A stretch of DNA of 64,000 nt from the NCBI RefSeq assembly GCF_030315745.1, contig NZ_JASXSH010000010.1, positions 1 to 64,000 on the forward strand, given 5' to 3'. The notes below the pieces were generated by a model that had not been told where the DNA came from, did no database searches, and was given only the letters and a program-made list of their open reading frames with translations. The stretch is from Gordonia heveisoli (GTDB taxonomy: Bacteria; Actinomycetota; Actinomycetes; Mycobacteriales; Mycobacteriaceae). Made by a program: the position numbers and the translations under genes. This document shows positions 57,901 to 64,000 of this stretch, one piece after another (the first letter of the stretch is position 1; the number at the start of each line of letters is the position of its first letter).

Positions 57901-59421
57901 CGTGTCCTGGATGGCCGATGCTGAGGCCGTGCTCGCGGTGTCCGCGCCGAACAGGCAGGTGATCAGTTGGGTCGCGTCGTCCACCGGGGGCCGGCACATG
58001 CGCACAGGTGCGGTGACACGAGTACGTAGGAGCGTCGAGCCGTTTGCGGCGGTCAGCTCGTCCAGCGACTCGAGGAGGCCCGCCAGGGCCCGGTCGGTAT
58101 CCGCGGCCGAGAGCGCCTGCCGATTGGCTTCGAGTTCGATTCTCGTGCAGTACTTCTCGGAAGGGTAGATGTTGATGTTCACGTCACTGACCGGGCCGGT
58201 GGATACCACCTGATAGCGGGTGCGGAGCCCCGGCCCGAGATCGAATGGCGTGAATGGGGCGAGGTTGACCACCGGGCCGCGGTGCCCGAGGGGGCGGCGG
58301 ACGCGGTGTCGGCCATCGATCTCCTCGTACCGGAAGTGCTGGTGGCGCAACGCCGAAGCGGCAACCCCCGCGACAGCGCGCAGTAGGTCGGCGACCGAAT
58401 CCGCTGACCCGATCGGAATGGTGACCGGCAGCAGATTCGATATCGTCCCGCCTGCGGCCCGCGCCGCCGGTGAGGTGCGCGCCGAGGTTGCGATGGTCAG
58501 CGGCACCTCCGCCAGATCGCGGAGCCGGGCCACGCGCCAGGCGACCGCGGCGACGAAGACGGCACTGGACGGGAGACCGCAGGCGCGGGCGGTCGCCTCG
58601 ATCGCGGCCGATCGTCGGGAATCGAGGTCGGCGCCGGATCGGTGCCGGTGTGCGGACGCTCCCGCGACGCGACGGCCGAGGATCAGCGGGTCGTCGTCGG
58701 CTCCGACCGTATCCGTCCAGTACTGGCGGTCGCGAACGTATCGTGTCGAGTCGCGATAGCGGGCCTCATCCGCAATAAACTCCAGCCACCGATCGGCAAC
58801 GGCCGGAAGGACATCCGACTCCGGAGCACCACGATAGCGCTCGGCACAGGTGCGCACGAAGGTCATGGCCGCATATCCGTCGACGGCGATGTGGTGGGCG
58901 GCGGAGTACAGCAGCCACCGATCGTCTGCGACCCGCAACAGGGCCGACGACGCCAGTGGCTCGCTCGGGGTGAGCGGGCGGGGACGCGTCGCGTCGACCT
59001 CGATCCACCGGAGGGCCGCACCGAGTGCGTCGGCCTGGTCCCGAAAGTCTGCCCGCGCGAACGCGGTCGGGGTCGCGGCGGGGTCGAGAAGCAATTCGGG
59101 CTCGCCGTCGCGCAGATGTACCCGCGCAATGCCGAGACCGCTGTCGCACTGCGCGGATTGAACTGCTCGGTAGAGCCGGTCGACGTCGAGGTCGCCGCTG
59201 ATGTCGACGTAGTGCGCGATGGTGATCGGGGTGTTGTCGCCGACCGCCTGCTGGGCCGACCACAGCGCCCGTTGTGCGCGGCTGAACGGTAACCGGTGGA
59301 CGATTCGGTCGGGGTGGTCAGTTATCCGGTTGTGTTCGGTGACCTTCTCAAGGTGCGACAGTGCAGCCTCCTCGTTCGTCCCCGATCCGTCTCGACCTCG
59401 ATCCGTTCTCCTATCGACCAT
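54979..59421 (-). CDS. NRPS, C-A-PCP-C
   Basis: A 1480-residue NRPS. C1 (about 20-440; HHIAVDG 176-182) resembles the EntF-type starter C domain: TPITIAHYVDISGDL start, GPVVNLAPFTPFD and STGPVSDVNINIYPS. The A domain (about 488-960) has YTSGSTGVPKG, FDTAIVE and CAYGPTETT; the hand-read code DTVLVGACS matches none I know. The A10 Lys is present but in the unusual NKVDH. PCP has GGDSLAA with Ser1015. A second C domain (about 1070-1480; HHIAVDG 1202-1208) ends the protein, with no A, TE or docking domain after it. ATG 59421 is chosen because the long open stretch before it is antisense-type noise. The DUF4185 gene precedes it by 77 bases. Confidence 0.9.
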   Translation of the reverse strand: MVDRRTDRGRDGSGTNEEAALSHLEKVTEHNRITDHPDRIVHRLPFSRAQRALWSAQQAVGDNTPITIAHYVDISGDLDVDRLYRAVQSAQCDSGLGIARVHLRDGEPELLLDPAATPTAFARADFRDQADALGAALRWIEVDATRPRPLTPSEPLASSALLRVADDRWLLYSAAHHIAVDGYAAMTFVRTCAERYRGAPESDVLPAVADRWLEFIADEARYRDSTRYVRDRQYWTDTVGADDDPLILGRRVAGASAHRHRSGADLDSRRSAAIEATARACGLPSSAVFVAAVAWRVARLRDLAEVPLTIATSARTSPAARAAGGTISNLLPVTIPIGSADSVADLLRAVAGVAASALRHQHFRYEEIDGRHRVRRPLGHRGPVVNLAPFTPFDLGPGLRTRYQVVSTGPVSDVNINIYPSEKYCTRIELEANRQALSAADTDRALAGLLESLDELTAANGSTLLRTRVTAPVRMCRPPVDDATQLITCLFGADTASTASASAIQDTAGTLTYGELASRASNLGNRIRASGVRPGDPVAVVMPRGRYSVIAFWAVMFAGACVVPIDPAHPAERRRRILTDAQPRLILHHGPPPEDMPGEILVEVTENDPPAQAGPAVPTLTAPNSPAYLMYTSGSTGVPKGVVVTHCGIADLIDEIDNTYDLHPSNVMAHLASPGFDTAIVEMVAAARRRATLAVIPPKNAAGPDLADALHDLRVTHLLITPALLATLRPEQLPDLTHLVVGGDRCPAPLIAAWSSAVILRCAYGPTETTCSVLLTDVIAAEDVGDHVPLGYPMSGVTARVLDRRLLPVPADGEGELHISGPSLAMGYRNRPAENATRFVADPFGPLGARMYRTGDRVRVEASGDLIFLGRVDRQVKVHGVRIELGDVDAALLRTGLVRAATTVATVDDDRTRIHAYVVLAEECTPIVDVRRALARSAPAHLMPTSLTVVDALPMTVHNKVDHTRLPAPPSGVRGPVEPPATAGEELLVAAFRDALGHTSPLSVTADFFDLGGDSLAATRIAAAVNAQTGQHLGVRDVFEAPTPRSLAAQLVAAEATGEPITDDDPPADEVIRIRPAPAQRSIDLPDTGIANLIPFLLTIDGQVPTTLIEAGVESLLTRHDSLRSRHTADTMTIDPVPDPTRWQVDDVDPGGEFDLPDIPEPDPAAWARTRLHRPIDLAERYPLRVAVAHTTTSTHIAIVFHHIAVDGHSLGLLGRTLFTELDRDAQDVGRHLDYAAYCRRACAVETDTRSADLEFWRRELGEIVTLNGHTDRPRPARWQPTAARAHIRLSGPTWARIIDAAAHHRTAPLTILRAALARRLASVTGRSRIPIGALVSGRTDRRFDDTVGMFVITVPVVCDVHPDHAKTIADVGAAENRAYAHARLPLPDLVAELGAHRPDAHPLFQVMLTADTGPDAFVGAFGQGVHAQPLPVDHAKCDLHIAVTASHDGQDGQIEVLYATALFDDETVRGLVAGMLSHV

Positions 59422-59498
59422 TCCAGTTTGGAGTGTGGAATGGGTGCTGTCCAGGAAACGGCGATGACGGGTGTGGGTCGCAGTTGCGGCCGCATCCG

Positions 59499-60752
59499 TC
59501 ACGGTCGGGCGGAGCTGGGGCGTTGTCGTAGAGTGCGTTCCACATTTCGCAATGCTCTTGCGGCGTCTGCGAGTTGGAGCCCGATGTCCGATTCGTCGTG
59601 GATGTCGGGCATGTCGTTCAATGCGTCGATCCACTGTGCCGTCCGGTGGGCCAGGACGGCCTGGGCGGGACCTGTGGGCGGCGGGGAGCTCAGCGTCGTG
59701 GCGAACTGCATCACGCGGTAGGGCCAATTCGTCGCCGTGTTCCACTGAGACACCGCGAGATGCACGCCACCGGGCACGTCCAGCCGCGAACCGGGAATCA
59801 CGTAGCCGCCGTACGCCTGACCGACCTTTCCCGCCGGATGATCCTCGGCTGACCAGTCGTGCAACTCGGTGATCGGCGTCGTCTTGACGCGGGCGGTGAG
59901 GTCGTCGGTGGGAGAGTTCAGTACCCGATAGGACAACCCTCGGTCGGAGATGCAGAACCCGCCCAGTACCCATCCGACCTTGTTTCCCTCGGCCAGCCGA
60001 CGAAATGTCGTCTCTCGCCACTGCTCTCCCGGCGGGGTGATGGGCGTCGGCGGATTGCCCCAGCCCCATCGTCGGTCCTGCACACCCCAGCCGACGTAGG
60101 CGTCGCGGTCGCCGACGGCTTCCGGCCGGACGCGACGCAGGATCATCGGCGAACCCGACTGGAAGGCCGTCGAGATCACGTATACCCAACCGTCATCGGG
60201 GTCGAAGTCCCAGGTCCAGGATTGGGCGAGACCGTTGTGGAGATCGGTGGCGAAGCTCGCGGCGGGCCCCATATGTCCCCACGTGACCCCGTTGTCCGAA
60301 GACCGCCAGATCTCCGACCAGGCAACGTGTGGGAACCCGCGGATCACCATCGCATGCAGAAACAGGTCGTCGCCGACCCGCAACAGGTCGCTGGGGATCA
60401 CCGTGGAGAATCCGCCCCCGCGCCATGGGGATGTGTCGTGGACATACGGCCACAGCTGCCGCGCGTAGCCGGGGTCGGGCCCACCGGCGCGGTCGAAGAG
60501 CACCCGACCCGCGTCATCTCGGTGGCCGATCAGGATCACCGGGGAACGCCAGTCCGCCGACCCGACACGGGCGTCACGAAAGGTGTCGCCGAAGACGGCG
60601 ATGATCTCGCCGTTGGCGGCTTCGACCATAGCGCCGAGGTCGGCGGCGCCGACCCCGAAACGGGAGGTGATCTTCGGTCCGGTCAGATTGGCGACCTTCA
60701 TGTCACCCGGCGGCCGGGTGGTCGGCGGGGGAGTCGGCCGGCGGAATCGCAT
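59499..60752 (-). CDS. DUF4185 protein (GH183-type D-arabinanase family)
   Basis: A 417-residue protein with the DUF4185 pattern: GVGAADLGAMVEAANGEIIAVFGDTF near the N-terminus, then repeated beta-propeller blades (WSEIWRSSDNGVTW, DFDPDDGWVYVIST). DUF4185 proteins were shown to be D-arabinan-cleaving glycoside hydrolases (GH183), acting on the arabinan of mycobacterial cell walls. No signal peptide or membrane anchor is visible, which is odd for a wall-degrading enzyme. ATG 60752 has GAGGTGA at the right distance; ATG 60701 is an alternative. It is the first gene of the minus-strand set followed by the C-A-PCP-C NRPS. Confidence 0.8.
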   Translation of the reverse strand: MRFRRPTPPPTTRPPGDMKVANLTGPKITSRFGVGAADLGAMVEAANGEIIAVFGDTFRDARVGSADWRSPVILIGHRDDAGRVLFDRAGGPDPGYARQLWPYVHDTSPWRGGGFSTVIPSDLLRVGDDLFLHAMVIRGFPHVAWSEIWRSSDNGVTWGHMGPAASFATDLHNGLAQSWTWDFDPDDGWVYVISTAFQSGSPMILRRVRPEAVGDRDAYVGWGVQDRRWGWGNPPTPITPPGEQWRETTFRRLAEGNKVGWVLGGFCISDRGLSYRVLNSPTDDLTARVKTTPITELHDWSAEDHPAGKVGQAYGGYVIPGSRLDVPGGVHLAVSQWNTATNWPYRVMQFATTLSSPPPTGPAQAVLAHRTAQWIDALNDMPDIHDESDIGLQLADAARALRNVERTLRQRPSSARP

Positions 60753-60881
60753 TGGTCGTCACCTCGAAAGACGTTGCGTTCGATGGTTCCAGGGTCGATG
60801 GGACGCACTCCCAGCCTAACGCGACGAATCGTCGGCGTCGGTGACCATATGCGGCGGGACGGGCTAGAGTCGTCAACGTTG

Positions 60882-60909
60882 ATCGACGGACGGTAATCGA
60901 CGGACGGTA
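60882..60909 (+). repeat. 14-bp tandem repeat before 60920
   Basis: atcgacggacggta occurs at 60882-60895 and 60896-60909, in the divergent region between the DUF4185 gene and the 154-residue gene. The end of the second copy supplies the ribosome site (AGGAG at 60909-60913). Confidence 0.8.
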
Positions 60910-60919
60910 GGAGTGTTCG

Positions 60920-61384
60920 ATGGGTGTTGTCGTGGACTTCAAGGATGTTGTCACCGACGGGCTGACATCGTCGCCGATGAGTGATGCGCTGGCCGGATTG
61001 CGCGCGAATGAGTCGCGCTACTTCAAGAACAAGTACGACCACGACTTCACCGTCACCCCGGCGTCCGAGGCGCCCGACGTGCTCGGTCGGATCGAGCAGA
61101 TCCTCGCCGAGGAACGCGACATCGTGATCGCGTCGAAACCGCTGGAGGTCAGTGATTTCGTGGTCGACGGGCTGCGTATGTCGTATGTGTTCTACGAGTC
61201 CGGGCTGTCGATCAACGTGATGTACAGCCTGGAGCCGGGCGGTAAGCGTGCGGTGGGATTCAAACTGTCCCAAGGTATGGACGTTCCCGACGAACTGTCG
61301 GCGCAGTTCAAGTTTGCCCGGCAGAAGTCGAAACTGGCCGGCGAGATCCGGGGATCATATTTCGTCATCAAGGGCGAGTACTGA
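60920..61384 (+). CDS. Conserved-looking hypothetical protein
   Basis: A soluble 154-residue protein with no signal peptide or membrane helix and no family I recognise. It has a mixed alpha/beta pattern (SDFVVDGLRMSYVFYESGLS, INVMYSLEPGG) and a basic Lys-rich C-terminal part ending FVIKGEY. AGGAG at 60909-60913 precedes ATG 60920 and codon use is like the neighbours, so it is probably a real gene. It is divergent from the DUF4185 gene. Confidence 0.7.
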   Translation: MGVVVDFKDVVTDGLTSSPMSDALAGLRANESRYFKNKYDHDFTVTPASEAPDVLGRIEQILAEERDIVIASKPLEVSDFVVDGLRMSYVFYESGLSINVMYSLEPGGKRAVGFKLSQGMDVPDELSAQFKFARQKSKLAGEIRGSYFVIKGEY

Positions 61385-61452
61385 GAGCGGCGTCCTGGAA
61401 CAGGAGTACCGGACGGGGAGTCCTGGAACGGTCCCCGCAGGCATCGGGTCGG

Positions 61453-62739
61453 TCAGCGCCGTAATCCCTTGCCGTGGGTGAAGTCCGCCGGACGGCCTGA
61501 CGTCTGCCAGTGGTGCCAATTCTCCCGGTGCCGGCACATCGCCTGTTCGTGGCGCCGCCGGAAACCCGGCGCGATGCGGCGCAGGGTTTCGACGGCCGTC
61601 ACCGCGGGCAGTCGCAGCAGGAGGATCGCGATTCCCGGGATCGGGTTGGGTAGGTCGTAGCGCATGCTGGTCCACGGCATCATGTAGATCCGGGAGTAGG
61701 CCGCGTACATCATCGAGTTGTACTTGCCGCGCCAACGCGCGAGTCCGCGGTCTCCCGCGGTCGCGAAGGCCGCCGGGAACGATTCGATCAGCTCCGCACC
61801 GTCCGCCCCGGCGTCGTGGCTGCGCGTGGTGTTGACGAAGGCGAGCAGGCGTAGCGCCTCGCCGATACCCGACGGATACCACTGGGTACGCACGCCGAGG
61901 AGATGGCCCAGATAGCGCTGATAGTGCAGCAGCACCCGGATCTCCCGCGGGGTGGTCTGAACTCCGGTCAGCCACAAAGCCATTGCCGGCACGACGCTGC
62001 CGCCCATCAGAGTCAGTAGCTGGTAGGACTGGCTGATTGGCGCGCCCCAACGGTCGCGGTCCCATTCGGGATGTCCGGCAACGGTGCGGCGCACCCAGAC
62101 ATGCATGACGCGAACGCGCATAGCCGTCGCCCGGCCCGGTGACCCCGGCGTCAGCAACGCACCCGGCTGTGAGACGTCGATCCAGAATCGCGCGGTCTCC
62201 AGGAACCGGCGCAATGCGTTGTCGCCCGCATAGCCGCCGGCCAAGGACAGCGGTTTGGCCACCGCGGCCTCGGTATACATCTCCAGGGTGATGCCGCCCG
62301 CCACACTGAACAGCCCGGTGCCCCAACGTCGCCAGATCCGCTCGCCTTCGGCGATGAGCTCGGGGTCGACCCACTCCGGCACGGTGTCGAACTCGTCGAA
62401 GAGGGCGATCAGCGCCGGCGGCGGATTCTCGATACTGTCCAGTCCCTCGGTGAGCGCCTGGTCGAGCAGTGCGCGGGCGGCGTCACCGCCCAGACTGCCG
62501 TACACCTCGTCGACGAACCGTTCGGCTACCGGATCGGTGTGAAACATGTCCTCGGCGAAGGTTTTCAGGTTCTCCGGCTCGGGAAAGAGGTCCTTGCCGG
62601 TCAGCCTCAGCACCAGCCGGCGCGCGCGGCCGAGTGCCCTACTCGACATCGCCCGGTCGTAGGCGACGGCAGTCGGGAATTGCGGCGCGGCCGACGCGGG
62701 GCAGTCGGTGGAAGCGGAACGCGGCAGCGTGGTGGACAA
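61453..62739 (-). CDS. MpaB/Lcp-like haem oxygenase (DUF2236)
   Basis: A 428-residue DUF2236 protein, the family of rubber oxygenase Lcp and fungal MpaB. The helix TAMRVRVMHVWVRR contains a His placed like the axial haem ligand of Lcp. WYPSGIGEALRLLAFVNTTRS and WTSMRYDLPNP also fit the family. No Tat or Sec signal is seen, so it is probably cytosolic, unlike secreted Lcp. The substrate is unknown; rubber cleavage should not be assumed. The start is taken as TTG 62739, but ATG 62649 is possible. Confidence 0.8.
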   Translation of the reverse strand: MSTTLPRSASTDCPASAAPQFPTAVAYDRAMSSRALGRARRLVLRLTGKDLFPEPENLKTFAEDMFHTDPVAERFVDEVYGSLGGDAARALLDQALTEGLDSIENPPPALIALFDEFDTVPEWVDPELIAEGERIWRRWGTGLFSVAGGITLEMYTEAAVAKPLSLAGGYAGDNALRRFLETARFWIDVSQPGALLTPGSPGRATAMRVRVMHVWVRRTVAGHPEWDRDRWGAPISQSYQLLTLMGGSVVPAMALWLTGVQTTPREIRVLLHYQRYLGHLLGVRTQWYPSGIGEALRLLAFVNTTRSHDAGADGAELIESFPAAFATAGDRGLARWRGKYNSMMYAAYSRIYMMPWTSMRYDLPNPIPGIAILLLRLPAVTAVETLRRIAPGFRRRHEQAMCRHRENWHHWQTSGRPADFTHGKGLRR

Positions 62740-62830
62740 GGCAACCCCCAGTTGAGACGAATTGCCTACTTTGTATCACTCGGCGCCACCGGCCGCCGAG
62801 CCGGGCCATACCGGATCTGGTCCGGGCGAT

Positions 62831-62874
62831 GTCGGTCAGACGCCGGGGGCAGGTCGGTCAGACGCCGGGGGCAG
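62831..62874. repeat. 22-bp tandem repeat between poxB and the DUF2236 gene
   Basis: Two identical 22-base units lie at 62831-62852 and 62853-62874, with the first 5 bases of a third following, directly downstream of the poxB stop. There is no dyad of note in the unit. Confidence 0.85.
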
Positions 62875-62887
62875 GTCGGAATTCCGA

Positions 62888-64000
62888 CTAGTCGAACAGG
62901 CGACGGAAGATGTTCGTCTCGGCGAGATCGACCAGTTCGTTGCCACGCCCGGACAGCACAGCACGCAGTGCGTACAGCGTGAATCCCTTCGCCTGCGCGG
63001 CTGTGATGGTAGGTGGGATGGACAACTCCTGGCGGGCGGTCGTGACGTCGAGGAGAGCGGGTCCGTCGTGGCCGAGGAAATCGTCGATCGCCGCGGGTAG
63101 GTCATCGGGTCGTTCTATTCGCTGCCCATGGATGCCGACCGCATCGGCCAGCCGGGAGAAGTCGGGATTCGCCAGATCTGTCGCGAAGTTGACGAACCCG
63201 GCTGCTTTCATCTCGACCTCGACGAAGTTCAGCGACGAATTGTTGAAGACGACGATCTTCACCGGCAGCCGATTCTGAATCAGGGTGAGCAATTCGCCCA
63301 GCAACATGGCCAGTCCACCGTCGCCGCACATCGCGATCACCTGTCGGCCGGGGAAGGTGGCCTGCGCGCCGACGGCCTGGGACAGGGCGTTGGCCATCGA
63401 ACCATGACTGAATGAGCCGATCAGGCGCCGACGCCCGTTCATCTGCAGATATCGGGCCGCCCACACCACCGGGGACCCGACATCGGGGATGAAGATCGCA
63501 TCGTCGGCAGCCCGGTCGCTGAGCGAACTGGCCAGATATTGAGGGTGGATCGGGGTGCGGTTGCGGTCGTTGTCGGCGAGTTCGTCCAGGCGCCGCCGCG
63601 ATTTGGTGTAGTGCGTACGCGCCGAGGTGAGATGGTCGTCGTCGCGACCGGCTTCGATCAGTGGAAGCAGCGCGCGCACCGTGCTGTCCACGTCGCCGAC
63701 GAGGGGGACATCGACGGGGCAGCGACGTCCGATCTGCTCTCCGCGGATGTCGACCTGGATGATCGGCGCGGTGGACGGATAGAACTGTTGGTAGGGAAAA
63801 TCGGTGCCCAGCATGAGTAGGGTGTCGCACTTCTCGATGGCGCGATAGCCGGAGGAGAACCCCAGCAAGCCGGTCATCCCCACGTCATAGGGGTTGTCGT
63901 ACTCGATGAACTCCTTGCCGCGCAGCGCATGTACCACCGGCGCCTGCAACGCGCCGGCGAGTTCGATCACCGCCTCGTGCGCTCCGCGTACGCCGGCACC
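62888..64000 (-). CDS. poxB: Pyruvate:quinone oxidoreductase PoxB (5' end outside window)
   Basis: The C-terminal about 371 residues of a thiamine-diphosphate enzyme that oxidises pyruvate to acetate and CO2 and passes electrons to quinone. The frame is open to the window edge. Visible parts match E. coli PoxB closely: APVVHALRGKEFIEYDNPYDVGMTGLLG, the ThDP/Mg motif MCGDGGLAMLLGELLTLIQN to VVFNNSSLNFVEVEMKAAG, and the C-terminal AQAKGFTLYALRAVLSGRG segment. The latter precedes the membrane-binding tail of the E. coli enzyme, so peripheral membrane attachment is likely. Confidence 0.92.
   Translation of the reverse strand, partial: GAGVRGAHEAVIELAGALQAPVVHALRGKEFIEYDNPYDVGMTGLLGFSSGYRAIEKCDTLLMLGTDFPYQQFYPSTAPIIQVDIRGEQIGRRCPVDVPLVGDVDSTVRALLPLIEAGRDDDHLTSARTHYTKSRRRLDELADNDRNRTPIHPQYLASSLSDRAADDAIFIPDVGSPVVWAARYLQMNGRRRLIGSFSHGSMANALSQAVGAQATFPGRQVIAMCGDGGLAMLLGELLTLIQNRLPVKIVVFNNSSLNFVEVEMKAAGFVNFATDLANPDFSRLADAVGIHGQRIERPDDLPAAIDDFLGHDGPALLDVTTARQELSIPPTITAAQAKGFTLYALRAVLSGRGNELVDLAETNIFRRLFD

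Noticed and set aside
59425..60189. Upstream extension of the small NRPS frame
   Set aside because: The added 256 residues are low-complexity Arg/His/Pro sequence overlapping the DUF4185 gene out of frame; the C domain starts only after ATG 59421.

Overview
The window is high-GC DNA from a mycolic-acid-producing actinobacterium of the order Mycobacteriales, most likely Gordonia or a close relative. Three things point there. The first 18 kb follow the conserved mycobacterial order tlyA-nadK-recN-steA-steB-pyrG-NUDIX-xerD-parA-scpA-scpB-rluB-cmk-der. Many genes start with GTG or TTG and overlap by 1-4 bases. A fused HadA/HadB dehydratase, a DUF4185 (D-arabinanase-type) protein and an F420-type reductase fit the same group. 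No insertion sequence, integrase of a mobile element or CRISPR array was seen.

Layout: (1) 1-18.0 kb is a collinear housekeeping block for rRNA methylation, NADP synthesis, recombination repair, cell separation (SteAB), CTP synthesis, dimer resolution and segregation (XerD, ParA-like, ScpAB), pseudouridylation, CMP kinase and the ribosome GTPase Der. It ends in a strong 17-bp hairpin. Its first full gene joins a TPR region to a HAD phosphatase. (2) 18.0-29.3 kb is a mosaic of small units. It holds a GlsB/YeaQ membrane protein, tRNA-Pro(GGG), four TetR regulators with visible operator-like palindromes (one also preceded by a perfect CRP-type site), a tautomerase, a 3-hydroxyacyl-CoA dehydrogenase, endonuclease III and a catabolic-looking island. 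That island contains a twice-frameshifted amidohydrolase, a remnant of an alpha/beta hydrolase, an NTF2-like protein and two paralogous dihydrodipicolinate-reductase-like proteins. (3) 29.3-30.0 kb is an AT-richer, gene-poor leader region. (4) 30.0-48.2 kb is one 6084-residue non-ribosomal peptide synthetase, C-A-PCP-E / C-A-PCP / C-A-PCP / C-A-PCP / C-A-PCP-TE. (5) 48.2-54.9 kb holds secreted and membrane proteins, an F420-type reductase, an ArsR-CDF metal efflux operon and the fused HadAB. (6) 55.0-60.8 kb, minus strand, is a second NRPS (C-A-PCP-C) preceded by the DUF4185 protein. (7) 60.9-64.0 kb holds a small unknown protein, an MpaB/Lcp-like haem oxygenase and the 3' part of poxB.

The most notable system is the pair of NRPS genes. 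Both begin with a condensation domain resembling the starter C domain of EntF, so each could start from an acyl or aryl unit. The large enzyme has five complete modules and a thioesterase, and would release a capped pentapeptide whose first residue is D. Its third C domain is built like one that follows an epimerase although module 2 has none. The small enzyme ends in an unpaired C domain. No MbtH protein, aryl-acid genes, hydroxylase, exporter or phosphopantetheinyl transferase lies in the window, so the product cannot be named from here. The DUF4185 protein and HadAB flank the small NRPS on the same strand, which suggests, but does not show, a link to cell-envelope chemistry.
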